Assembly (NCBI GenBank): GCA_019114925.1
Contig: DXEO01000198.1
Span: 1 to 12,448, forward strand
Direction of reading: 5' to 3'
Source: Candidatus Corynebacterium faecipullorum
GTDB taxonomy: Bacteria; Actinomycetota; Actinomycetes; Mycobacteriales; Mycobacteriaceae
Length of the DNA stretch: 12,448 nt
The translations under genes and the position numbers were made by a program. Position 1 is the first letter of the stretch. Each line of letters starts with the position of its first letter. The notes beneath the pieces were generated by a model. It ran no database searches. It was not told the origin of the DNA and was given only the letters and a program-made list of their open reading frames with translations. Shown here in pieces: positions 1-5,789 of this stretch.

Positions 1-124
1 GTTCAGCAAAGAACATCAATTCCTGAGACAGGAACACGATGGTGCCGACGCTGACCATGTTGGGTCGGTTCAGCGCGGCAACACGTGGTGCTGCCATACC
101 TTGGTTAGAAACTACGCTCGTCAC
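1..124 (-). CDS. ctaE: Cytochrome c oxidase subunit III, N-terminal part (cut by window edge)
   Basis: This is the 5' end of a minus-strand gene that runs off the left edge. From the GTG at 122-124 it reads VTSVVSNQGMAAPRVAALNR and continues PNMVSVGTIVFLSQELMFFA. I recognise this as the amino terminus of actinobacterial CtaE, subunit III of the aa3 oxidase, which forms a supercomplex with the cytochrome bcc complex in the cytoplasmic membrane. The hydrophobic stretch after MVSVG is the start of the first membrane helix. I chose the GTG because the family, as remembered, begins at this point (MTS...GMAAP). An in-frame ATG at 158-160 lies behind a run of G residues at 169-174 that could act as a ribosome binding site, and would add 12 residues (MTYAVRPAILLC). 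The start is therefore open. In C. glutamicum ctaE leads the ctaE-qcrCAB operon, so qcr genes may lie to the left of the window. Confidence 0.85.
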   Translation of the reverse strand, partial: MTSVVSNQGMAAPRVAALNRPNMVSVGTIVFLSQELMFFAE

Positions 125-607
125 GCATAACAGTATGGCTGGTCTGACCGCATAAGTCATCTCATTTCCCCCCGGTTTTCTCGAGGCCTCAACCTAGACC
201 TTCACAGTTTTCACCCTGTGCGGGAAACATAGTTCTTCCAGGAAGTAGTTGGGAACTTTTTAGCGCGCTTTACGACGCCCCATCCCTGCAGGTAGCAAGT
301 CTTAGCAATGCTTGTTGAGAAGTCAGCAACAAAACCAAAAGAGATAAGTTGTGCCCGCAATCCGAGGCCAGGCGGACGAACACTAATGAGATAAATCACA
401 CGCGTGCCGAAGCCCAAAAGTGCAGGAATGCAACTTTCGGTTGACCCCCGTAAAAATGGCCATTAACGTGCTGGAATTCTACGCACTGGCCTACAGTTAC
501 ACGCTTTCGGCAACGCGCCCGCTCCCCCAGCGCTCCACCCATAGCGAAATTTCTTCACTTTTTTGGGAACTTTCTGCAACGCAATACGACGCGACCCTGT
601 CAACGAC
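125..607. other. Noncoding region between ctaE and ctaF
   Basis: About 480 bp without a convincing gene. Both genes are on the minus strand, so this is the upstream region of ctaE and the downstream region of ctaF. Short open frames exist, for example minus 211-417, but that one starts with TTG, lacks a good ribosome binding site and resembles no protein I know. On the minus strand, possible -10 boxes for ctaE are TAGGTT (196 to 191) and TAGAAT (481 to 476), neither with a clear -35. The region also holds imperfect short repeats, TTGGGAACTTT at 249-259 and 563-573 and CTTTCnGCAACGC at 504-516 and 570-582. A regulatory role is possible but unproven. Confidence 0.5.
504..582. repeat. Pair of 13-bp near-identical words upstream of ctaE
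   Basis: CTTTCGGCAACGC at 504-516 recurs as CTTTCTGCAACGC at 570-582, 66 bp away, with one mismatch. A weaker relative, CTTTCGGTTGACC, lies near 433. The second copy overlaps GGGAACTTTCTGCAA, which loosely resembles the RamB-type AACTTTGCAAA operator of corynebacteria but does not match it exactly. This could be a regulator site or chance similarity. Confidence 0.3.
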
Positions 608-639
608 AAAACCTCCGCCACGAGGTGTGGCGGAGGTTT
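608..639 (-). terminator. Rho-independent terminator after ctaF
   Basis: A perfect 13-bp inverted repeat pairs 609-621 (AAACCTCCGCCAC) with 627-639 around a 5-nt loop. Read on the minus strand, the stem is followed by a short T run (TTTT). It lies about 45 bp past the ctaF stop codon and is the natural end of the ctaC-ctaF transcript. Confidence 0.8.
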
Positions 640-682
640 GAGAAGTCGTGACGCTAGAAAGCGCGGCAGAAAAAGTTCAGAT

Positions 683-1114
683 TTAGTGCTTTTCCTTCGG
701 AAGGCCGTACTGCAGAGACAGCCCAGTCACGGAGGTGACGAGCAAGACTGCACCCAGGATGATCATCCAGAAGTAGAAGAAGATGATACCGAGCCCAAGG
801 ACCGCAATCGATCCAGTCATGCACAGCGGCCAGATAGAGCTCGGAGAGAAGAAGCCAAGGATACCGGCTGCGTCTTCAGTCTCCGCCTCTTCCCAATCTT
901 CTGGCGCGATGTCGGAGCGGTTATCGGTGAAGTGCAGGTAGCCACCCAGCATGAGGCAGAGCAGCATAGCGAGGACCAAACCCACGATTCCGACCCACTC
1001 GGCGCCGTACATGTAGCCGTCATCCTTGACGTAGTTAACGCCAATAATGTAGACGATGAGCGACACGAAGAGGTAGGTCGCGATGGAATAAAAGACCTTA
1101 GATGATGCACGCAT
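683..1114 (-). CDS. ctaF: Cytochrome c oxidase polypeptide 4 (actinobacterial CtaF)
   Basis: A 143-residue integral membrane protein starting MRASSKVFYSIATYLFVSLI. It is the small fourth subunit of the actinobacterial aa3-type cytochrome c oxidase in the cytoplasmic membrane. Four hydrophobic segments are visible: about residues 9-26, 38-62, and two in the 93-133 stretch. An acidic loop (APEDWEEAETED) lies between the second and third. The length and the sequence around YMYGAEWVGIVGL match the family. The ATG lies 19 nt after the ctaC stop, with an AAGGAA ribosome binding site in the gap, so it is almost certainly cotranscribed with ctaC. A strong hairpin terminator follows. Identification rests on recognition of the sequence plus its ctaC neighbour. 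Confidence 0.93.
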   Translation of the reverse strand: MRASSKVFYSIATYLFVSLIVYIIGVNYVKDDGYMYGAEWVGIVGLVLAMLLCLMLGGYLHFTDNRSDIAPEDWEEAETEDAAGILGFFSPSSIWPLCMTGSIAVLGLGIIFFYFWMIILGAVLLVTSVTGLSLQYGLPKEKH

Positions 1115-1133
1115 TTTCTATCAGTTCCTTTTC

Positions 1134-2213
1134 TTATGCCGCCTCAGCGGTGTCGACAAAGTTGTCGGCATCGCGGGTGTCGCGCAGAGAGTTGAACGGA
1201 GCGGTGGTAACTGCGTAGGGCTCTTCACCGATGTGCTCGAGAGCCTCGGCGTTGGTTGCCTGCGGGTTCTCCTCACGGAACTTGAGGTACTCGTTGAAGT
1301 CTGCGCGGTCAACGACGCGAATCTCAAAGTTCATCATGGCGTGATAGGTACCGCACATCTCAGCACAGCGACCAACGAAGGCGCCCTTTTCTTCAATCTT
1401 CTCTACCTGGAAGCGACGCTCCTGAGAGTTGTTCTCCGGGTGTGCGTAGGCATCGCGCTTAAACAGGAACTCCGGAACCCAGAAGGAGTGGGAAACATCG
1501 CCGGAGGCGAGGCGGAACTCAATCGGGGTGTCAACCGGCAGAACGAGAACCGGAACCTCTTCGGTGGTACCAACGGTCTCAATCTTGTTGAAGTTGAGGT
1601 AAGAGATATCACCCATGGACTTACCGTGGATCGGGTTCGGGTTATCAGTACCTTCCGGATCCATGGAGGATTCCTCAGCGAGCTTCTGACGCTCAGCATC
1701 GGCACCATCGTAGTTCTCGCCATCAACCTTGTTCTCGGCGTAACCGAACTTCCAGTTCCACTGGAAAGCCGTGACATCGACGGTAACCTCAGGGTTCTTA
1801 TCCAATGCCGTCACCTTCTGCTGCGCCTGAACCGTGAAGAAGAACAGGCTCATGATGATAAGGATCGGAATGATTGTCAGAGTCATCTCCAGCGGCACGT
1901 TGTACTGCAGCTGCTTCGGAAACTCGCCCTTACCAGCCTTCTCAGCCTTCTTCGCGCTCCAACGGAAGATAGCAGTGAGGAACAGACCCCACATAATGAA
2001 ACCAATGATCCATGCAGCAACCCAGACCCAGATCCAGAAGTTGTACATCGAGGTCGCCTCAGGGGTCACGCCCTTCGGCCAGCCCATGCCTAGGAGGTTC
2101 TCAACGGCCGTCGGTGCTGCGACGTCACAACCTGCCAGAGCTAGACCGCCCAGAGCGATGACGCCCGCTAGGCCCGCCTTACGGCCGAGGTTGCGTTGCT
2201 TACGCTGTCCCAC
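1134..2213 (-). CDS. ctaC: Cytochrome c oxidase subunit II, lipoprotein with CuA site
   Basis: A 359-residue subunit II of the aa3 oxidase, which accepts electrons at its CuA centre on the outer face of the membrane. From the GTG at 2211-2213 the protein has a 28-residue lipoprotein signal peptide ending in the lipobox LAGC (Cys29). Two membrane helices follow at about 60-83 and 111-128. The CuA ligands are all present: His242 (in SHSFWVPEF), Cys283, Glu285, Cys287, His291 and Met294 (in CAEMCGTYHAMM). The aromatic patch QWNWKFGY (151-158) is the usual electron entry point. An insertion of about 40 polar residues (roughly 160-200) is typical of the actinobacterial form. The GTG was preferred to an upstream ATG (2262-2264) because it yields the family length and start and is preceded by AGAAAGG. 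ctaF follows 19 nt downstream. Confidence 0.96.
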   Translation of the reverse strand: MGQRKQRNLGRKAGLAGVIALGGLALAGCDVAAPTAVENLLGMGWPKGVTPEATSMYNFWIWVWVAAWIIGFIMWGLFLTAIFRWSAKKAEKAGKGEFPKQLQYNVPLEMTLTIIPILIIMSLFFFTVQAQQKVTALDKNPEVTVDVTAFQWNWKFGYAENKVDGENYDGADAERQKLAEESSMDPEGTDNPNPIHGKSMGDISYLNFNKIETVGTTEEVPVLVLPVDTPIEFRLASGDVSHSFWVPEFLFKRDAYAHPENNSQERRFQVEKIEEKGAFVGRCAEMCGTYHAMMNFEIRVVDRADFNEYLKFREENPQATNAEALEHIGEEPYAVTTAPFNSLRDTRDADNFVDTAEAA

Positions 2214-2567
2214 GTGTGTTCTGCCTTTCTGTGCACACAAACTTCTCGAATACTCACAGAGCATTCCTACCCAATCAGGATAGAGGATCCTGCCTGAATT
2301 TCAGACCTTTTCGCTGGACTGATTAGACGCTGACCCCGCTCTATAAATAGTGAACGTACGGGATGTTACCGGCCCACCTGCACAAGGTCACACCGAGTAC
2401 CCTACCCTCCCCCTACCAGCTATGACCCAATTCACAGAGCGCACAGCTGTACATCATCCGAAAGTTCGCACCCTAAAGGGGAGCGCGGCGCGGGGTTCGC
2501 AGATCCTCCGGATCCAGCCGTAAAGTGTGTCAAAGATGAAGCTTGATACATAAGGAGAAGCAAGTTT
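2214..2567. other. Divergent intergenic region between ctaC and ltsA
   Basis: 354 bp that must carry promoters for ctaC (minus) and ltsA (plus). It contains no convincing gene. An AT-rich near-palindrome CTATAAATAG at 2341-2350 is the clearest promoter-like island and could serve either strand. Minus-strand -10 candidates for ctaC include TATCCT (2282 to 2277). Small symmetric words occur: CTGAATTTCAG at 2294-2304, AGGATCCT at 2284-2291 and GATCC-TCC-GGATC at 2502-2514. A possible GlxR half-site, TGTGA on the minus strand near 2389-2393, lacks a matching right half, so I do not call it. Confidence 0.5.
2521..2557 (+). promoter_or_regulatory. Candidate ltsA -10 box and ribosome binding site
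   Basis: TAAAGT at 2521-2526 fits the corynebacterial TAnnnT -10 pattern and would give a leader of about 35 nt. A weak TTCGCA lies 19 bp upstream as a possible -35. The ribosome binding site AAGGAG at 2552-2557 lies 10 nt before the ltsA ATG and is clear. The promoter part is tentative. Confidence 0.4.
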
Positions 2568-4490
2568 ATGTGCGGACTCTGCGCGCTACTGAGCGCCGAT
2601 CGCAATGCCGCCCAGCATTTGGAGACCCTCGAGCAATCCCTCCAGTGCATGCGCCACCGCGGCCCAGACGCTGCCGGCACTTGGCATGATGACGACGCAG
2701 CCTTCGGCTTTAACCGTCTATCCATTATCGATCTGGAGCACTCGAACCAGCCTCTTCGCTGGGGCCCCGAAGACAACCCCGAGCGCTATGCCCTCACCTT
2801 CAATGGCGAGATTTATAACTACGTGGAGTTGCGCGAAGAGCTTAGCGCCGCCGGCTACACCTTCAATACTGAGGGCGATGGCGAGCCCATCGTCGTCGGC
2901 TACCACCATTGGGGCAAGGACGTTGTCGAGCACCTGCGCGGCATGTTCGGTTTCGCCATCTGGGATACCGAAACTCGGACCATGTTCGCCGCGCGCGACC
3001 AGTTTGGCATCAAGCCTCTCTACTACGCCACCACCGACGCCGGTACCGTCTTTGCCTCTGAAATGAAGTGCATCCTCTCGATGGCCGATTCGCTGGGTCT
3101 AGACCTCAGCCTTGATAAGCGCGCCATCGAGCACTATGTGGACTTGCAGTACGTGCCTGAGCCAGAGTCCCTCCACGCCAATATTCGCCGCGTTGAATCT
3201 GGCTGCACCGTGACGCTTCGCCCCGGCGAAGAAGTTGTATCGGAGCGCTACTTCAATCCACGCTTCCCCATCCAGCCCCTGAAGCAGGGCGAGGAGCAGC
3301 AGCTCTTCGATCGGATCGCGCGGGCGTTGGAGGATAGCGTCGAGAAGCACATGCGCGCCGATGTCACCGTCGGTTCCTTCCTCTCCGGCGGCATTGACTC
3401 CACCGCCATCGCAGCCTTGGCCAAGCGCCACAACCCGGACCTCCTCACCTTTACTACTGGCTTCGAGCGCGAGGGCTACTCCGAGGTAGACGTCGCGGCC
3501 GAGTCCGCCGCTGCCATTGGTGTAGAGCACATCGTCAAGATTGTCTCCCCCGAGGAATACGCCGAGGCTGTCCCGAAGATTATGTGGTACCTGGACAACC
3601 CCGTGGCAGATCCTTCTCTTGTCCCCTTGTACTTCGTGGCCCAGGAAGCCCGTAAGCACGTCAAGGTGGTGCTCTCCGGTGAAGGTGCCGACGAGCTCTT
3701 CGGCGGATACACCATCTATAAGGAGCCCCTCTCGCTAGCACCGTTCGAGAAGATCCCTTCCCCACTACGCCGCGGCTTGGGCAAGCTCTCGCAGGTCCTC
3801 CCCGAAGGTATGAAGGGCAAGTCCCTACTCAACCGCGGTTCCATGACCATGGAAGAGCGTTACTACGGCAATGCCCGCTCCTTCAACTTCGAGCAGCTCC
3901 AGCGGGTGCTCCCGTGGGCCAAGCCGGAGTGGGACCACCGCGAGGTCACCGCGCCGATTTATGCGCAGTCACAGGACTTTGACCCGGTAGCCCGCATGCA
4001 GCACCTCGACCTGTTTACGTGGATGCGCGGCGATATTCTGGTCAAGGCCGACAAGATGAACATGGCCAACTCCCTCGAGCTGCGCGTTCCTTTCCTAGAC
4101 AAGGAAGTGTTCAAGGTCGCGGAAACTATCCCCTACGACCTCAAGATTTCGCACGGCACCACCAAGTACGCGCTGCGCAAAGCGATGGAGCAGATTGTCC
4201 CGCCGCATGTACTGCACCGCAAGAAGCTGGGTTTCCCGGTTCCTATGCGCCACTGGTTGGCCGGCGATGAGCTTTATGGATGGGCCCAGGATCAAATCAC
4301 GGAGTCCCAGACCGAGGACATCTTCAACAAGAAGGAAGTTCTGGAGATGCTCAAGGAGCACCGTGACGGAATCACCGATCACTCCCGCCGCCTGTGGACG
4401 GTGCTGTCCTTCATGATTTGGCATGGCATCTTCGTCGAAGAACGCATCGACCCGAAGATTGAGCAGCGCGACTACCCCGTGAAGCTCTAA
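2568..4490 (+). CDS. ltsA: LtsA/AsnB-type glutamine amidotransferase (peptidoglycan mDAP amidation)
   Basis: A 640-residue class II glutamine amidotransferase of the asparagine synthetase B family. Corynebacterial and mycobacterial members (LtsA/AsnB) amidate meso-diaminopimelate in peptidoglycan precursors, using glutamine as the amide donor and ATP. In C. glutamicum, ltsA mutants are lysozyme- and temperature-sensitive. The N-terminal nucleophile Cys2 follows the initiator Met (MCGLCALLS). Glutaminase-domain motifs follow: RHRGPD (29-34), NRLSIID (49-55), FNGEIYN (78-84) and GDGE (103-106). The synthetase domain begins near 245 with the ATP PP-loop SGGIDS (273-278) and includes GEGADELFGGY, the family's ATP/substrate motif. 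The ATG has a good ribosome binding site, and exposing Cys2 requires this start. It diverges from ctaC and is followed by a hairpin. The wall role rests on family knowledge and conserved context; a true asparagine synthetase activity cannot be excluded from sequence alone. Confidence 0.93.
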   Translation: MCGLCALLSADRNAAQHLETLEQSLQCMRHRGPDAAGTWHDDDAAFGFNRLSIIDLEHSNQPLRWGPEDNPERYALTFNGEIYNYVELREELSAAGYTFNTEGDGEPIVVGYHHWGKDVVEHLRGMFGFAIWDTETRTMFAARDQFGIKPLYYATTDAGTVFASEMKCILSMADSLGLDLSLDKRAIEHYVDLQYVPEPESLHANIRRVESGCTVTLRPGEEVVSERYFNPRFPIQPLKQGEEQQLFDRIARALEDSVEKHMRADVTVGSFLSGGIDSTAIAALAKRHNPDLLTFTTGFEREGYSEVDVAAESAAAIGVEHIVKIVSPEEYAEAVPKIMWYLDNPVADPSLVPLYFVAQEARKHVKVVLSGEGADELFGGYTIYKEPLSLAPFEKIPSPLRRGLGKLSQVLPEGMKGKSLLNRGSMTMEERYYGNARSFNFEQLQRVLPWAKPEWDHREVTAPIYAQSQDFDPVARMQHLDLFTWMRGDILVKADKMNMANSLELRVPFLDKEVFKVAETIPYDLKISHGTTKYALRKAMEQIVPPHVLHRKKLGFPVPMRHWLAGDELYGWAQDQITESQTEDIFNKKEVLEMLKEHRDGITDHSRRLWTVLSFMIWHGIFVEERIDPKIEQRDYPVKL

Positions 4491-4502
4491 TAAGGATAAA
4501 GA

Positions 4503-4540
4503 ATAAAAAGCGAAGCCCTTGCCATACGGCGAGGGCTTCG
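4503..4540. terminator. Shared terminator between convergent ltsA and erpA
   Basis: An inverted repeat of about 13 bp, with one G-T wobble, pairs 4511-4523 (CGAAGCCCTTGCC) with 4528-4540 around the loop ATAC. On the minus strand it is followed by CTTTTTATTC, a proper T-rich tail that would end the erpA transcript. On the plus strand the tail (TCATATC) is weaker, but the hairpin follows the ltsA stop by about 20 bp and probably serves both genes. Confidence 0.75.
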
Positions 4541-4559
4541 TCATATCGTCTATGTGACT

Positions 4560-4904
4560 TTAATTGAAGGAGTCACCGCAAGCGCAGGAACCACCAGCGT
4601 TGGGGTTATCGATGGTAAAGCCCTGGGCCTCAATGGTGTCGGAAAAATCGATCTTGGCACCAGTGAGGTAAGGGATGGACATCTTGTCCACGACGAGGTT
4701 AACGCCGCCAATGGAGTCCACCTTGTCACCATCCAAAGTGCGATCATCGAAGTAGAGCTGGTAGCGCAAGCCCGCGCAGCCGCCCGGCTGGACAGCAATA
4801 CGCAGTGACAGATCATCGCGGCCTTCCTGATCAAGCAGGGACTTTGCCTTGGCCGCAGCGGCCTCGGTCAGGATAACTCCGGTTGCAGACGCGGGAGCGG
4901 TCAT
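4560..4904 (-). CDS. erpA: A-type iron-sulfur carrier (ErpA/IscA/HesB family)
   Basis: A 114-residue A-type carrier that takes Fe-S clusters from the assembly scaffold and passes them to apo-proteins in the cytosol. The three cluster-binding cysteines are in the canonical spacing: Cys43 (in GGCAGLRY) and Cys107-x-Cys109 (in GGSCACGDSF). Family motifs ILTEAAAAKAKSLL (11-24) and LRIAVQPGGCAG (34-45) are present. The start at 4902-4904 (MTAPASATGV) is fixed by a strong AGAGGAGA ribosome binding site just upstream; an in-frame ATG 42 nt further out lacks such a site. The gene stands alone, convergent with ltsA and divergent from the DUF3043 gene. Likely clients include dehydratases and respiratory proteins, but that is inference. 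ErpA versus IscA naming is not settled by the sequence. Confidence 0.93.
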   Translation of the reverse strand: MTAPASATGVILTEAAAAKAKSLLDQEGRDDLSLRIAVQPGGCAGLRYQLYFDDRTLDGDKVDSIGGVNLVVDKMSIPYLTGAKIDFSDTIEAQGFTIDNPNAGGSCACGDSFN

Positions 4905-4944
4905 GATTTCTCCTCTTATGTTTACGGAATTTTTTCTGGAGCCC

Positions 4945-4950
4945 ACCCTA
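4945..4950 (-). promoter_or_regulatory. Candidate -10 box for erpA
   Basis: Minus-strand TAGGGT (4950 to 4945) fits TAnnnT and would start transcription near 4938, about 34 nt before the erpA ATG and upstream of its AGAGGAGA site. A poor TTTCTT lies 17 bp further upstream as a possible -35. Confidence 0.35.
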
Positions 4951-4985
4951 CCCCCTCATACAAGAGGAAGAAAGGATGCCTCACA

Positions 4986-5007
4986 GTTCACTAGTGGTTC
5001 ACTGGTG
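4986..5007. repeat. Tandem 11-bp repeat in the erpA/DUF3043 divergent promoter region
   Basis: GTTCACTAGTG (4986-4996) is followed immediately by GTTCACTGGTG (4997-5007), with one mismatch. The first copy contains the palindrome CACTAGTG and the second the near-palindrome CACTGGTG, so this looks like two adjacent sites on the same face of the helix. It lies about 35 bp upstream of the candidate erpA -10 and about 65 bp upstream of the DUF3043 -10. A dimeric regulator operator is plausible, but I cannot name the regulator. Confidence 0.45.
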
Positions 5008-5071
5008 CCCTGTTCCCTCACCACAACGCCATCTCCCGCGGGCCTATTCCCGTTATCTCCGCGCAACCTTG

Positions 5072-5084
5072 TACGCTAAACAGC
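5072..5084 (+). promoter_or_regulatory. -10 box for a probably leaderless DUF3043 transcript
   Basis: TACGCT at 5072-5077, preceded by TG, fits the extended corynebacterial -10 (TAnnnT). It ends 7 nt before the GTG start at 5085. No ribosome binding site lies upstream of the GTG. A TAnnnT box 6-8 nt before an ATG or GTG is the usual signature of leaderless mRNA in corynebacteria and mycobacteria. Confidence 0.55.
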
Positions 5085-5777
5085 GTGAAACTTCCGTGGC
5101 AAAAAGATGACAAGACTTCTTCCCCCGCCGAGCACGCCCCGGCACCGGAAGATCAAGCCGCCGCCGAGAAACCGCACCGCAAGGGCTACACGCCGCCGAA
5201 GGGCCGCCCCACGCCCAAGCGTGATGCGCAAGAAATCGCTCGCGGTGTCAAGCGTGATCCCCGAGGAATGTCGGACGCGCAGCACTACCAGCACCGCAAG
5301 GAACTCAAAGCTTCCATGTCTAAGGCAGAGTGGAAGGAATATAAGCGCAAGGAGCGCCAAGAGTCCCGCGAGCGCAACAAGGTGGCACAGGAACGCATGG
5401 CCGCTGGCGACGAGCGCTACTTGCTCGCCCGAGATAAGGGTGAGGTCCGCCGCTACGTGCGCGATTGGGTAGATTCCCACCGCTTCATTAACGAGTGGGT
5501 CATGCCCTTTGCCATCGTGCTGCTGGTCCTCATGTTCGTCAGCACCCGGGACCCGCGCCTGTCGCAGATCATCTCGATCGGCGCGATGGCGGTCATCGTG
5601 GTCTTCGCTATCGAGGGCTTCTGGCTCGCACGCAAGTGCAACAACGCCGTGCGCCTGAAGTTCCCAGGCACCACCGAGGCTGGTTTTGGTCTAGGGTTCT
5701 ACGCGTATTCCCGCGCCTCCCAGCCGCGCAAGTGGCGCACGCCGCGTCCGCAGGTGGAGCGCGGGGCCACCGTCTAG
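5085..5777 (+). CDS. DUF3043 family membrane protein
   Basis: A 230-residue protein of unknown function, recognised as the actinobacterial DUF3043 family. Residues 1-135 are highly charged and hydrophilic, with a Pro/Ala/Glu-rich start, the basic motif KGRPTPKRDAQE (39-50), and a Lys/Arg/Glu-rich helical stretch at about 65-110. The motif ARDKGEVRRYVRDWVDSHR (115-133) immediately precedes the membrane. Two hydrophobic segments follow at about 138-153 and 160-182, separated by a short DPRLS turn. This predicts a helical hairpin with both the charged N-terminus and the C-terminus on the cytoplasmic side. The GTG start has no Shine-Dalgarno but has a well-placed -10 box. The CobT-like gene begins 12 nt downstream with its own GGAGGA site, so the two form an operon. 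No enzymatic motif is visible. Confidence 0.85.
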   Translation: MKLPWQKDDKTSSPAEHAPAPEDQAAAEKPHRKGYTPPKGRPTPKRDAQEIARGVKRDPRGMSDAQHYQHRKELKASMSKAEWKEYKRKERQESRERNKVAQERMAAGDERYLLARDKGEVRRYVRDWVDSHRFINEWVMPFAIVLLVLMFVSTRDPRLSQIISIGAMAVIVVFAIEGFWLARKCNNAVRLKFPGTTEAGFGLGFYAYSRASQPRKWRTPRPQVERGATV

Positions 5778-5789
5778 GCCGGAGGACAC

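Noticed and set aside
211..417. 68-codon minus-strand open frame upstream of ctaE
   Set aside because: TTG start, no ribosome binding site, no likeness to a known protein; treated as noncoding.
560..585. Possible RamB operator near GGGAACTTTCTGCAA
   Set aside because: Resembles AACTTTGCAAA only with an inserted base and mismatches; kept as a repeat word, not called as an operator.
563..1105. 180-codon plus-strand open frame opposite ctaF
   Set aside because: Starts within the ctaF terminator region and runs antisense to ctaF; composition (His/Asp/Arg-rich) is typical of a shadow frame.
1233..2093. 286-codon plus-strand open frame opposite ctaC
   Set aside because: Antisense shadow of a certain gene; no ribosome binding site and no recognisable protein.
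2380..2395. Possible GlxR (cAMP regulator) site TGTGACCTTGTGCA on the minus strand between ctaC and ltsA
   Set aside because: Only the left half matches TGTGA-n6-TCACA; the right half does not.
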